Part shown: in pieces, positions 35,266 through 45,915 of the stretch
Layout of the letters: every line of letters begins with the position of its first letter
Position numbering within the stretch: the stretch's first letter is position 1
Assembly: GCF_002915575.1 (NCBI RefSeq)
Contig: NZ_PQGD01000020.1
Location: forward strand, 34,855-98,854
Source of the DNA: Superficieibacter electus
GTDB taxonomy: Bacteria; Pseudomonadota; Gammaproteobacteria; Enterobacterales; Enterobacteriaceae
Length of the DNA stretch: 64,000 nt
Direction of reading: 5' to 3'
The notes under the pieces: model-generated
Told to the model about the DNA's origin: nothing
Database searches by the model: none
What the model saw: only the letters and a program-made list of their open reading frames with translations
Program-made: the position numbers and the translations under genes

Positions 35266-36537
35266 TTACGTTTGCTGAAACGTCGTCGCGGTAGTGCGAC
35301 ATTGCGGGCAGATAAAGCCATAAATGAGTCCTTCGCCATACGGATCAATATCCTGATAATCAATCTGCGCAACAAACATCATGCTCTGAGTACAGGCAGG
35401 ACATTGCGGATACTCCGCATCCTGAATCCACGTCGGATGACCGCCAAGCTGAGAAAATGTCGTTGGCAGGAACTGATCTGCGGCGAAGAGCGGGGCGCGA
35501 GGTTCAGCGAGTTCTACAGCATTCACAGGAAGCAGCAGCCAGTCGTCCGCACGGCGTGTTGCCAGCGTGGTCGACGCGTTTTGGTCAGACCAGTGCGCCT
35601 GTCCTTGTGAGTCAATCTTTCCATAAACGGTGCCATAAGCGCTACAGCATTCACAGGTCATAATGCGTATCATCAGGGACCAGTCCCCAATGTTAAGGCC
35701 AACGGCAGCGGGGGAAATTTCAAATAAATTGGTAAGTTTTAGCGAGCAGTTAGGGCAGTTGTCGCCGCGCGTTACGGCAACGCGGAGTCTTTCAGGTTGA
35801 GGTAGCGCCTGTTTTTGTAGATGAAAACACGCTGAAAAATAGAGGTTACGCCGGTGGCCTTCTTCGGTCAGCTCCCATCCGGCCTCGCGGGCATAGTCCT
35901 CAGGCGGCACATAAAGCGAATCACGCCAGGACGGCGGCACTTGTCGCCAGCGGGCGAAGGATTCGACAACGACTTCATCACCGATCCAGGCCAGGCATTG
36001 CAGCAGTAAATTGCGATTTTTCGCATCGGTTTCTACCTGCTTTAACAGCCTGTCGCGTACATCCGGCGGGGCGCGGTGAAAGGGCAACGCCGACCAGAAA
36101 TCGACATCGTCGTCAAACGTCCATTTACGCAAGCTGTCATCAAGATTGGCCCCGGTAAAAGCCGCCAGGCACAGCAGGATTTCCATCGCTTCACTGTGAC
36201 TTCCTTCATCCAACAATACCGTTGCATACGCCGCCATGTTGCTGGCTTGATCGGCTGTGAGCCGCAGATAGAGTTCATCGGTGGGGGAAGGGCACGGCGT
36301 CCAGGAAATGAGTGGGTCATGCTCCCGTGGCTGATGCACCAGTTTAAGCATCTCAACCGGATCGCTGACGCCTGCAAAGGCGTTGATGGTTTTCCTGTTC
36401 AACCGAATATAGTCATCATATTCCTGCTTTTTTCGGGCGTTAACACAGGGCATACAAAAGCCCTGCGTGCGGGCCGCCGTTTCGGGCAGGATACGGTTTG
36501 TGCATTCGGGATTTTTACAGGGAAGGCGATCGGTCAT
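35266..36537 (-). CDS. Unrecognised 423-residue cysteine-rich (zinc-ribbon-like) protein
   Basis: I do not recognise this family firmly. Cysteine pairs at the N-terminus (CKNPEC ... CMPC), the middle (CPNC ... CECC) and the end (CPAC ... CPQC) suggest three zinc-binding sites. The last 60 residues (LGGHPTWIQDAEYPQCPAC ... FVAQIDYQDIDPYGEGLIYGF) resemble YwqG/DUF1963 proteins, where GG-P-W and a Q-ID motif recur. There is no signal peptide or membrane helix; the centre is helical and tryptophan-rich. Codon use is like its neighbours and the ORF is long and clean, so it is a real gene. It stands where E. coli has eutK-eutR, upstream of hemF in the same direction. Function unknown. Confidence 0.8.
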   Translation of the reverse strand: MTDRLPCKNPECTNRILPETAARTQGFCMPCVNARKKQEYDDYIRLNRKTINAFAGVSDPVEMLKLVHQPREHDPLISWTPCPSPTDELYLRLTADQASNMAAYATVLLDEGSHSEAMEILLCLAAFTGANLDDSLRKWTFDDDVDFWSALPFHRAPPDVRDRLLKQVETDAKNRNLLLQCLAWIGDEVVVESFARWRQVPPSWRDSLYVPPEDYAREAGWELTEEGHRRNLYFSACFHLQKQALPQPERLRVAVTRGDNCPNCSLKLTNLFEISPAAVGLNIGDWSLMIRIMTCECCSAYGTVYGKIDSQGQAHWSDQNASTTLATRRADDWLLLPVNAVELAEPRAPLFAADQFLPTTFSQLGGHPTWIQDAEYPQCPACTQSMMFVAQIDYQDIDPYGEGLIYGFICPQCRTTATTFQQT

Positions 36538-36577
36538 TTTGCGTAGCTCCTGCTATCAGAAATGTGGATGCCGTTGG

Positions 36578-38346
<1,769 letters not shown>

Positions 38347-38557
38347 TCGGCCTGGGTTGTAAAGAAAAAGGTGACAGATGTTATATCGTATCGCGAGTGC
38401 CGTTACGAACAATCGTGATGAGAATTGTTTTACTTTTCATTTCAATGCATGAACGTTCGACATTATGCCATTTTTTTACAACGGTTTCGCAAGTTATTGG
38501 CTAATCGGCATGTTCGCGCCATAATCAGTTTTTTAACCTGAAAAGGCACTCAATACC

Positions 38558-38983
38558 ATGGAGATACGCGTATTTCGCCAGCAGGATTTCGAAGAGGTCA
38601 TTACGCTTTGGGAGCGCTGCGATCTGCTGCGTCCATGGAATGATCCGGAAATGGACATCGAACGTAAGGTGAACCACGACGTCAGTTTGTTTCTGGTCGC
38701 TGAAGTCAATGGCGAAGTGGTGGGCACGGTGATGGGCGGTTATGACGGGCATCGCGGCTCGGCCTATTACCTCGGCGTGCATCCGGAATATCGCGGGCGC
38801 GGCATTGCCAATGCGCTGTTGAACCGGCTGGAGAAAAAGCTCATTGCGCGCGGCTGTCCGAAAGTGCAGATCATGGTGCGTGAAGACAATGATGTGGTGC
38901 TGGGAATGTATGAGCGGCTGGGCTATGAAACCGCCGACGTACTGACGCTGGGTAAGCGTTTGATTGAAGATGAAGAGTACTAA
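38558..38983 (+). CDS. ypeA: GNAT-family acetyltransferase YpeA
   Basis: A 141-residue acetyl-CoA-dependent N-acetyltransferase. The GNAT fold is shown by [19 protein letters not shown] (strand 4) and [18 protein letters not shown], the pyrophosphate-binding R/Q-x-x-G-R/I-G/A motif. Nearly identical to E. coli YpeA, whose acceptor substrate is not established. Its last 14 bases overlap the next gene, implying translational coupling. Confidence 0.94.
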   Translation: MEIRVFRQQDFEEVITLWERCDLLRPWNDPEMDIERKVNHDVSLFLVAEVNGEVVGTVMGGYDGHRGSAYYLGVHPEYRGRGIANALLNRLEKKLIARGCPKVQIMVREDNDVVLGMYERLGYETADVLTLGKRLIEDEEY

Positions 38984-39449
38984 GCCTTTATTGTTTCCGT
39001 CTGATTATGATGACGGGGGGATGCTGAAACTTCCCTGGCTATTCTGGGGCGTATTGTTATTACAGTTACGTACTTTTAGCTCAGTAATGCATGCTATTGC
39101 TTTTGACGGCGTTCATTTTTCCGGAGGCGAGCTTTGGATAGCCTTATCGCCTGGCATACCTGCATTGTTGGTTTTTGTGCTGTTTATCAGGCCGAGGCAA
39201 CCCGGACCTTATCAGTGTTGGGGACTCTGGTGCACCGGACGCTGGCTATTAATCCTCGGCCAATGTTTACATCTATGCTGGCCGCTTTTTAGCTGGACGC
39301 AAGGTGAACCCGTCACTGTCCTGTCCGCACTTTTTTTTATTGCTGATGGTGTAGCGTTATGGTGGGTAAAAACCAGTCAACGGCTGTGGGCTTGTTTCAC
39401 CGCTGAGTATGGTTATCCCATTTATCATTATAAAAAAAGAGATTATTGA
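38970..39449 (+). CDS. DUF2919 membrane protein, first of two paralogues
   Basis: A 159-residue inner-membrane protein with about four hydrophobic helices. It starts [27 protein letters not shown], closely echoing the later paralogue at 40640 (FPSDYDRNGLLKLPFLFWC), so both belong to the YfeZ/DUF2919 family. Its ATG at 38970 lies inside the end of ypeA; the RBS would be GAAGA-like and weak. It is more AT-rich and more diverged than the second copy. E. coli has one yfeZ at this place. Function unknown. Confidence 0.82.
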   Translation: MKSTKPLLFPSDYDDGGMLKLPWLFWGVLLLQLRTFSSVMHAIAFDGVHFSGGELWIALSPGIPALLVFVLFIRPRQPGPYQCWGLWCTGRWLLILGQCLHLCWPLFSWTQGEPVTVLSALFFIADGVALWWVKTSQRLWACFTAEYGYPIYHYKKRDY

Positions 39450-39496
39450 CTGACGCGTTCTCCCTGCCGCGTCGAACGACAGGGAGCCGGTTGCTT

Positions 39497-40492
39497 TTAT
39501 TCGATCTCGCTGGAAATTTGTTTCAGATCGTCTTCACTAAAGACAATATTGCACTTTTCGCCGGTATCCTTGAGGATTTTTTGCGCAATCATTTCGGTGA
39601 CGGGCGCGATAATGCTGAAGTGGTCGCCGTTGGGGATTTTATTGATGATTAATGGGATTTTTTCTTTTTTAACGACGACGGCAATATTATCAAATGCCTT
39701 CCAGTACTCTGCTGCACCTTCAAAATACCACGTCGGTTTTTTTATCGATTTAATAAAGGTCGCCGGCGAACGTAAACGATACTCGTTGTCCGTTTTCTCA
39801 AAAGGCACCGGGACCATCATATTTCCGCCTTCAACGCGCGCTTTCAAGTCCGGTACCGCGCCGAGACTGAAATAAGCGCGGAATTTGTTGCTGTATTCGC
39901 TGGCAAGTAGCACGCGCGTACCGCCGGTGCTGTGTCCGGCCAGATAAATACGCTCAGGATCGACCCACGGCTGCCTGGCCAGCCAGTCATACGCGGCATC
40001 AATATCGTCCAGTTCACCGTAGAACATTTCATAGCTGCCGGGGTTATTATCTTCGCCACGGAAGCTCGGTAGCATTTCCACCAGCCCGGCCTTGCGGAAC
40101 GCGCTGCCGCTTTGGTCGTTTTCGCGAGGTTGCTGCTGCCAGTGAAACTCGCCGTCGCTTAATCCGCCGTAGCCGCCCGTGATCCAGATCACCGCCGGAT
40201 GGCGCTTGCCGTCATGAGGGTCGGGTGTGACGTAAGCCGCCATATTGCCGAGTTTCGTCGGATAGCTGGTCAGGACATACACGTCTTTCGGCGGGGTGAC
40301 CAGATTGCCCGAGTCGGTGAAGCTCTTTTCAATGATGTGGGTAGTGAAACCTTTGCGTGCGTCGCGCAGCGTCTGCTCGCTGACGGTGACCTGATGACCC
40401 GTATCCGGGATAGCGATTGTCTCGCCCGCCTCATTGCAGGCGGTAACGGAAAATAATATACCTGCAAGCAGGCCATAACGGAAAAATGACAT
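39497..40492 (-). CDS. Predicted lipoprotein serine hydrolase (alpha/beta fold)
   Basis: A 331-residue alpha/beta hydrolase. The N-terminal signal ends in a lipobox-like VTAC (Cys at about residue 19), predicting a lipid anchor. HPAVIWITGGYGGL forms the oxyanion strand; the nucleophile elbow is GHSTGG; a late GDHF supplies the His. The fold order resembles the dienelactone-hydrolase/prolyl-oligopeptidase branch. ATG 40492 follows AAGGAG. It is on the opposite strand to its neighbours and separates the two DUF2919 genes, an arrangement absent from E. coli K-12. Substrate unknown. Confidence 0.82.
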   Translation of the reverse strand: MSFFRYGLLAGILFSVTACNEAGETIAIPDTGHQVTVSEQTLRDARKGFTTHIIEKSFTDSGNLVTPPKDVYVLTSYPTKLGNMAAYVTPDPHDGKRHPAVIWITGGYGGLSDGEFHWQQQPRENDQSGSAFRKAGLVEMLPSFRGEDNNPGSYEMFYGELDDIDAAYDWLARQPWVDPERIYLAGHSTGGTRVLLASEYSNKFRAYFSLGAVPDLKARVEGGNMMVPVPFEKTDNEYRLRSPATFIKSIKKPTWYFEGAAEYWKAFDNIAVVVKKEKIPLIINKIPNGDHFSIIAPVTEMIAQKILKDTGEKCNIVFSEDDLKQISSEIE

Positions 40493-40639
40493 ACACACTC
40501 CTTGTTGATGAAATGCCCGATATTATGAGGCGTTGTTACAGAAAAAACAGGATGGAACCGGACCCTGGCGGATTTATTCTGGCGGACAGGACATCACCCC
40601 GATGACGTGTATAATGCGCTTTTATTTTCAGGCGGACGC

Positions 40640-41077
40640 ATGGATTTTCCTTCTGATTACGACCGTAACGGGCTGTTAAAACTCCCTTTTTTATTCTGGT
40701 GTGTACTGCTTCTTCAGGCACGCACCTGGGTATTATTTATTATGGCTGGGGCGTCGCGTGGACAGGGCGATGCATTGCTAAATCTGTTCTATCCCGATCA
40801 TGATAATTTCTGGTGGGGGTTACTCCCGGGTGTACCCGCCGTGGTGACCTTTATCTTTTCCGGCCGACGGCAGCGTTTTCCCCGCTTCTGGTCAGCGTTA
40901 CGCTGGGTGTTGATACTCGCTCAGTTGTGCTTATTGTTCTGGCAGCCTCTGCTATGGTATTTCGGCGAATCCGTGAGCGGGACGGGCCTGGCGCTGGTAG
41001 TACTGGATGTCTACGCCCTGATATGGCTGATGACCAACCGACGTTTACGCGCCTGTTTTACTCATCAGACAGATTAA
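40640..41077 (+). CDS. yfeZ: DUF2919 membrane protein YfeZ
   Basis: A 145-residue inner-membrane protein with about four helices; LLKLPFLFWCVLLLQARTW and LLNLFYPDHDNFWWGLLPG are conserved family segments. It sits directly upstream of yfeY as in E. coli. ATG 40640 is preferred to the GTG at 40607 because a perfect TATAAT lies at 40610-40615, inside the would-be extension. The upstream paralogue at 38970 makes this a diverged duplicate pair. Function unknown. Confidence 0.85.
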   Translation: MDFPSDYDRNGLLKLPFLFWCVLLLQARTWVLFIMAGASRGQGDALLNLFYPDHDNFWWGLLPGVPAVVTFIFSGRRQRFPRFWSALRWVLILAQLCLLFWQPLLWYFGESVSGTGLALVVLDVYALIWLMTNRRLRACFTHQTD

Positions 41078-41139
41078 ACGGCACTTTTTGCCGTTGCTGT
41101 ACTCCAACAGGCGTTGAATTGAAAAGAGAGGATGTGTGA

Positions 41140-41715
41140 ATGAAATCGCTGCGTTTATTGATGTGCGTTATGCCTTTGGCACTGGCTGGCTGTTCGACAA
41201 TGTCCTCGGTTAACTGGTCGGCGGCAAATCCGTGGAACTGGTTTGGTTCATCGGATGAGGTCACCGAGCAAGGCGTTAATGGCATTAGCAGTACAACGCC
41301 GCTGGAAGAAGAGGCCATCGGTGAGGCGCTGGGCAGCAGCTACCACCTTCGTAGCGGCATGAAAACCGACAACGGTAACATTGTGCGCTTTTTTGAAGCC
41401 GTGAAAGACAACAAAGTGGCGCTGGTGATTAACGGCGACAGCGGCACGGTCAGCCAAATCGATATCCAGGACCCCGATATCAAAACTGCCGACGGCGGAG
41501 AAATTGGCAGCGTCTTCAGCGATTTATATAAAAAAGCCTATGGCAACTGTCAGAAAGCATCAGGCGATCATGCCGGTGATGTTGAGTGCAAGGCTGAAGG
41601 CAGCCAGCATATCAGCTACCTCTTTACCGGTGAGTGGAGCGGCCCGGCGGATCTGATGCCATCGGACGATGCCTTGAAAAGCTGGAAAGTGAGCAAGATT
41701 ATCTGGCGTCGTTAA
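41140..41715 (+). CDS. yfeY: Envelope lipoprotein YfeY (DUF1131)
   Basis: A 191-residue lipoprotein with signal peptide and lipobox LALAGC (Cys at 18), same length as E. coli YfeY, a member of the sigma-E regulon there. The mature part includes YHLRSGMKTDNGNIVRFFE and GSVFSDLYKKAYGNC. Two further cysteines could pair. AGAGAGGATG lies upstream of ATG 41140. It is followed by yfeX after 87 bp. Function unknown. Confidence 0.93.
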   Translation: MKSLRLLMCVMPLALAGCSTMSSVNWSAANPWNWFGSSDEVTEQGVNGISSTTPLEEEAIGEALGSSYHLRSGMKTDNGNIVRFFEAVKDNKVALVINGDSGTVSQIDIQDPDIKTADGGEIGSVFSDLYKKAYGNCQKASGDHAGDVECKAEGSQHISYLFTGEWSGPADLMPSDDALKSWKVSKIIWRR

Positions 41716-41802
41716 TTTGCGCCTGAACAAATTGCCCTGCTGAAAACCCTGTACAATAGCTGCATTTACGCCACCGTAGCGTGGCATTTTTCAGGAGTAG
41801 CA

Positions 41803-42702
41803 ATGTCTCAGGTACAGAGTGGCATTTTGCCAGAACATTGTCGCGCGGCAATTTGGATTGAAGCCAATATAAAAGGGGAGACCGATCCCCTGCGCGCAGG
41901 CAGTAAACGATTTGCCGATAAGTTGGCCACCTTTCAGGCGCAGTTTCCTGATGCGCAATTGGGTGCCGTGGTGGCCTTTGGGCATAAAACGTGGCGCGAA
42001 CTGAGCGATGGTGAAGGTGCTGAGGAGTTGAAAGACTTTATCCCTTACGGTAAAGGCCTTGCTCCGGCAACGCAATATGATGTGCTGATCCACATACTTT
42101 CTCTGCGTCACGACGTTAACTTTTCCCTCGCTCAGGCTGCACTGGAGGCGTTTGGTGACGCGCTGGACGTTCAGGAAGAAATCCACGGTTTCCGCTGGGT
42201 GGAAGACCGCGATCTGAGTGGCTTCGTTGACGGCACCGAAAACCCGGCGGGTGAAGACACGCGCCGCGAGGTGGCGGTGATCAAAGAGGGCATTGATGCG
42301 GGTGGCAGTTACGTGTTTGTTCAGCGCTGGGAGCATAACCTTAAACAGCTAAACCGGATGAGCACGCACGATCAGGAGATGATGATCGGCCGCACCAAAG
42401 CGGACAATGAAGAGATCGACGGTGACGAGCGTCCGGTAACATCGCATCTCAGCCGGGTCGATCTCAAAGAGAACGGTAAGGGCCTGAAAATTGTCCGCCA
42501 GAGCCTGCCTTATGGCACGGCGAGCGGCACCCACGGCCTGTACTTCTGTGCCTACTGCGCGCGCCTGTACAACATCGAACAACAGCTGCTGAGTATGTTT
42601 GGCGATACCGACGGCAAACGTGACGCAATGCTGCGTTTTACCCGTCCGGTCACCGGTGGTTATTACTTTGCACCGTCGCTCGACAGATTGCTGGCGCTAT
42701 AA
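41803..42702 (+). CDS. yfeX: Dye-decolorizing-type peroxidase YfeX
   Basis: A 299-residue DyP-family haem protein, cytoplasmic, with peroxidase activity on porphyrinogens in vitro; an iron-release role has been proposed and disputed. The family GxxDG motif appears as GFVDGTENP with the distal Asp. A proximal His lies in [10 protein letters not shown], and the distal Arg region is [22 protein letters not shown] precedes ATG 41803. The relative order yfeZ-yfeY-yfeX is as in E. coli. Confidence 0.95.
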   Translation: MSQVQSGILPEHCRAAIWIEANIKGETDPLRAGSKRFADKLATFQAQFPDAQLGAVVAFGHKTWRELSDGEGAEELKDFIPYGKGLAPATQYDVLIHILSLRHDVNFSLAQAALEAFGDALDVQEEIHGFRWVEDRDLSGFVDGTENPAGEDTRREVAVIKEGIDAGGSYVFVQRWEHNLKQLNRMSTHDQEMMIGRTKADNEEIDGDERPVTSHLSRVDLKENGKGLKIVRQSLPYGTASGTHGLYFCAYCARLYNIEQQLLSMFGDTDGKRDAMLRFTRPVTGGYYFAPSLDRLLAL

Positions 42703-42731
42703 ATAAAGGGAACGGGCAAGCGTCGACGTGC

Positions 42732-42836
42732 TCCGCGTGCCCGACGGCGCTGCGCTTGCGCGGGCCTGCATTTTAATAATAACTTGTTGATATTTAATAT
42801 TGGCAGGCCGGGTAAGGCGAAGCCGCCACCCGGCAT
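42732..42836. repeat. Pair of REP elements (BIME)
   Basis: Two hairpin-forming repeats lie in the yfeX-murP gap. The one at about 42738-42770 reads GCCCGACGGCGCTGCGCTT then GCGCGGGCCTGC. The other, at about 42802-42834, reads GGCAGGCCGGGTAAGGCGAA then GCCGCCACCCGGC, in the opposite orientation. Both match the enterobacterial REP pattern (GCCGGATGGCG...GCCTTATCCGGCCTAC). They likely shield the yfeX transcript end. Their location also coincides with an apparent rearrangement breakpoint. Confidence 0.82.
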
Positions 42837-43029
42837 GATACACACGTGCTCTGGTGGCTCCTCTAACCCGCTAAATAACATGGTTTTGTCATTGCTTTAA
42901 AATGCGTTATCCCACTTTCCCTCCCATACTGTGACCTTTCTGGAAAATCTTTTGTTCAACGCTGGGCACGACGCTCTCTGAGCGCATAATGATGTTATTC
43001 ATTCTTCTGTAGCACGGATGAGAAAAATA

Positions 43030-44451
43030 ATGGCAAAAACAATAGGTAAAGAATTACTGGCGCAAATTATCACGCTGGTGGGTGGCAACGAAAACATTAC
43101 CTCGTGCGGGAATTGTATGACTCGCCTGCGCCTGCGGGTGCTGGATACCACGCGCATTGATAACACCATTAGCGAAAAACTTGCCGGGCAGGTGAGCGGC
43201 GTGGTGATCAACGGCAATGAGGTACAGGTTGTCTTTGGCGTCGGCAAGGCCCAGCGTGCCGCGGAGGCAATGAATGCGCTTCTTGGCAATAAGGATCTTA
43301 AATCCATCGCGGCGGAAAATAAAAGCCAGCTAAAAAGTAAGCAGCAATCCTCGGTTCAACAATTTCTGGCTAATTTTGCCACCATTTTTACTCCCCTTAT
43401 TCCCGGCTTTATTGCAGCGGGGTTGATGCTGGGTATCGCCACGTTAATGGGGACGTTGATGCACGTTGCGCCAGATGCCAAAGGCACTCTGCCGGATGCG
43501 CTGAATTTTTTAAAGGTGTTTAGCAAAGGTCTGTTCACCTTCCTGGTGCTGCTGGTCGGTTATAATGCGCAAAAGGCGTTTGGCGGTACCGGCGTCAATG
43601 GGGCGATTATTGCCTCGCTCTTTATCCTCGGGTATAACCCGCAGGCGACGGTAGGCTATTACTCCGGGTTGCAGGATTTCTTCGGCATAACTATCGATCC
43701 GCGCGGTAATATCATTGGCGTGCTGCTTGCCGCGTGGGCGGGAGCGAAAATCGAACGCTTCATCAGACGCTACGTACCCGATGAACTGGATATGATCCTG
43801 ACCTCCATGCTGACCTTGCTTATCACAGCGGCGTTAACTTTTATCATCATCATGCCCATCGGCGTCTGGCTATTCCAGGGCATGTCGTGGCTGTTTATGC
43901 ACCTGAACAGTAATCCACTCGGCTGCGCGGTGCTGGCCGGGGTATTCCTGATTGCGGTGGTTTTTGGGGTGCATCAGGGATTTATTCCGGTTTATCTGGC
44001 GCTGATGGATTCCCAGGGGTTTAACTCTTTATTTCCAATCCTCTCCATGGCGGGTGCCGGCCAGGTTGGCGCGGCACTGGCGCTATACTGGCGGTCAGAT
44101 AAAGCCTCACTCCTTCGCTCACAAATTCGCGGTGCAATTATTCCTGGCCTGCTGGGCGTGGGAGAGCCTCTGATTTATGGCGTGACGTTGCCGCGAATGA
44201 AACCCTTTGTTACCGCCTGCCTTGGCGGGGCTGTCGGCGGGCTTTTCATTGGTACTATCGCCTGGTTAGGTTTGCCGGTGGGGCTGAACAGTGCATTTGG
44301 TCCGTCCGGACTGGTGGCGTTACCGCTGATGACATCGCACGAAGGGATTTTCCCCGCTATTGCCGTCTACGGCGGTGGCATTCTCGTCGCCTACGTCGCC
44401 GGATTTATCATTACCGCACTATTTGGCTGTAAAAATGTCGATTTACGTTAA
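43030..44451 (+). CDS. murP: PTS N-acetylmuramic acid EIIBC component MurP
   Basis: MurP imports and phosphorylates MurNAc to MurNAc-6-phosphate, using EIIA-Glc (crr, 9 kb away in this window) as phosphoryl donor. The 473-residue product has an EIIB domain with the phospho-Cys motif [12 protein letters not shown] linker and a ten-helix EIIC domain follow, with [17 protein letters not shown] 43030 fits the E. coli start; ATG 43018 is possible. In E. coli murQ lies directly upstream and murR beyond; neither is present here. It is 10 bp from yfeW. Confidence 0.95.
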   Translation: MAKTIGKELLAQIITLVGGNENITSCGNCMTRLRLRVLDTTRIDNTISEKLAGQVSGVVINGNEVQVVFGVGKAQRAAEAMNALLGNKDLKSIAAENKSQLKSKQQSSVQQFLANFATIFTPLIPGFIAAGLMLGIATLMGTLMHVAPDAKGTLPDALNFLKVFSKGLFTFLVLLVGYNAQKAFGGTGVNGAIIASLFILGYNPQATVGYYSGLQDFFGITIDPRGNIIGVLLAAWAGAKIERFIRRYVPDELDMILTSMLTLLITAALTFIIIMPIGVWLFQGMSWLFMHLNSNPLGCAVLAGVFLIAVVFGVHQGFIPVYLALMDSQGFNSLFPILSMAGAGQVGAALALYWRSDKASLLRSQIRGAIIPGLLGVGEPLIYGVTLPRMKPFVTACLGGAVGGLFIGTIAWLGLPVGLNSAFGPSGLVALPLMTSHEGIFPAIAVYGGGILVAYVAGFIITALFGCKNVDLR

Positions 44452-44461
44452 GGGATTAGCC

Positions 44462-45763
44462 ATGAAATTAACACCACTTCTCGCGGTTTTCTTCGCAGTC
44501 GTACTCCCTGCTCAGGCGGCTGACACCGCGCCGTTAACTGTCGCCAGCCCGGAATCTGTCGGTTTTGACAGTCAGAAACTGCATCGGCTGGAGTCATGGA
44601 TTCAGCAGCAGGTAGACGCAGGGTATCCAGGGATGAATGTCCTCATCCTGAAAGATAACCATATCGTGTTGCAAAAAGCCTGGGGCTACGCCAAAAAATA
44701 CGAGGGCTCAACACTGCTCTCCACGCCAGTTAAGGCCACGCCGGAGACGTTATATGATTTAGCCTCTAACACCAAAATGTATGCCACCAATTTCGCGCTG
44801 CAAAAGCTGGTCTACGAGGGCAAAATTAATATCAACGATACGGTGGCGCATTATCTTCCTGGCTTTGCCGATCGACCGACGGATAAGATAAAGGGTAAAG
44901 ACACGCTGCGTATTGTCGATATCCTGCATCACACTGCGGGTTTTCCTGCCGACCCGCAGTATCCCAATAAAAAAGTGGCGGGCACGCTGTATTCCCAGAA
45001 CAAAGCCACCACCCTTGAGATGATCAAACGCACGCCGCTGGAATACGCTCCAGGTAGTCGCCACGTTTATAGCGATGTCGATTATATGATCCTCGGCTTT
45101 ATTATTGAGTCAGTCACCGGTCAGCCGCTGGACCACTATGTGGAAGAGAATATTTACCGTCCACTGGGGCTGACGCATACGGTATTTAATCCGCTGCAAA
45201 AAGGCTTTCAGCCCGCGCAAATAGCCGCGACGGAACTGCACGGTAATACCCGTGACGGGGTGATTGATTTTCCCAACGTGCGTACTTATACCCTGCAGGG
45301 GGAAGTCCATGATGAAAAGGCATGGTATTCCATGGGCGGTGTTTCCGGCCATGCCGGGCTGTTTTCGAATACCGGTGATATCGCTATCCTGATGCAGGTC
45401 ATGCTTAATGGCGGCCATTATAAAAACGTCACGCTGTTCGATCAAAAAACCACCGAGGCGTTTACCCGCAGTTCATCAGCCGACCCGACGTATGGTCTCG
45501 GCTGGCGAGTGAATGCCAATGCCTCTATGACCTCAACGTTCGGTATGCTGGCCACACCGCAAACCTACGGACATACCGGGTGGACCGGAACGCTGACGGT
45601 CATCGATCCGCAAAAGCACATGGCTATTGTTGTCTTGAGCAATAAGCCGCATTCGCCGGTTGCCGATCCGCATGTCAATCCTAACCTCTTCGTTAGCGGA
45701 CAACTGCCAGCAGCCACCTATGGCTGGATTGTTGACGGGGTTTACGGCGCGCTCAAACGCTGA
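44462..45763 (+). CDS. yfeW: Penicillin-binding protein 4B / serine hydrolase YfeW
   Basis: A 433-residue exported protein of the class C beta-lactamase/DD-peptidase fold. The signal peptide (LLAVFFAVVLPAQA-A) precedes the SxxK motif SNTK near residue 102, the YSD motif (second box) and GHTGWTG (third box). E. coli YfeW is a low-activity DD-carboxypeptidase, co-transcribed with murP and so perhaps involved in wall recycling. The gene starts 10 bp after murP. Confidence 0.93.
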   Translation: MKLTPLLAVFFAVVLPAQAADTAPLTVASPESVGFDSQKLHRLESWIQQQVDAGYPGMNVLILKDNHIVLQKAWGYAKKYEGSTLLSTPVKATPETLYDLASNTKMYATNFALQKLVYEGKININDTVAHYLPGFADRPTDKIKGKDTLRIVDILHHTAGFPADPQYPNKKVAGTLYSQNKATTLEMIKRTPLEYAPGSRHVYSDVDYMILGFIIESVTGQPLDHYVEENIYRPLGLTHTVFNPLQKGFQPAQIAATELHGNTRDGVIDFPNVRTYTLQGEVHDEKAWYSMGGVSGHAGLFSNTGDIAILMQVMLNGGHYKNVTLFDQKTTEAFTRSSSADPTYGLGWRVNANASMTSTFGMLATPQTYGHTGWTGTLTVIDPQKHMAIVVLSNKPHSPVADPHVNPNLFVSGQLPAATYGWIVDGVYGALKR

Positions 45764-45769
45764 TAAAAA

Positions 45770-45800
45770 GGGCTGCGTTTATTCGCAGCCCTGGTTTCTT
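45770..45800 (+). terminator. Terminator after yfeW
   Basis: GGGCTGCG and CGCAGCCC form an 8-bp stem with a TTTATT loop, followed by TGGTTTCTTCTT. The T-run is interrupted, so strength is moderate. Confidence 0.75.
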
Positions 45801-45825
45801 CTTATTCCCTTTTCGACTGGAAAAT

Positions 45826-45890
45826 CACGAAACGGTATATAAAACCGTTACTCCTTTCACGTCCGTTATAAATATTATGGCTATTAGAAA
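45826..45890 (+). promoter_or_regulatory. cysP promoter with CysB-binding region
   Basis: The segment ACGGTATATAAAACCGTTAC and the following TATTAT-containing stretch are nearly the same as the E. coli cysP promoter as I recall it. There CysB with N-acetylserine activates transcription from a site around -85 to -41. ACGGTATATAAAACCGT is itself an imperfect palindrome. The assignment rests on remembered similarity and position. Confidence 0.6.
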
Positions 45891-45915
45891 GTCATCAAAT
45901 TTATAAGGGTGCGCA

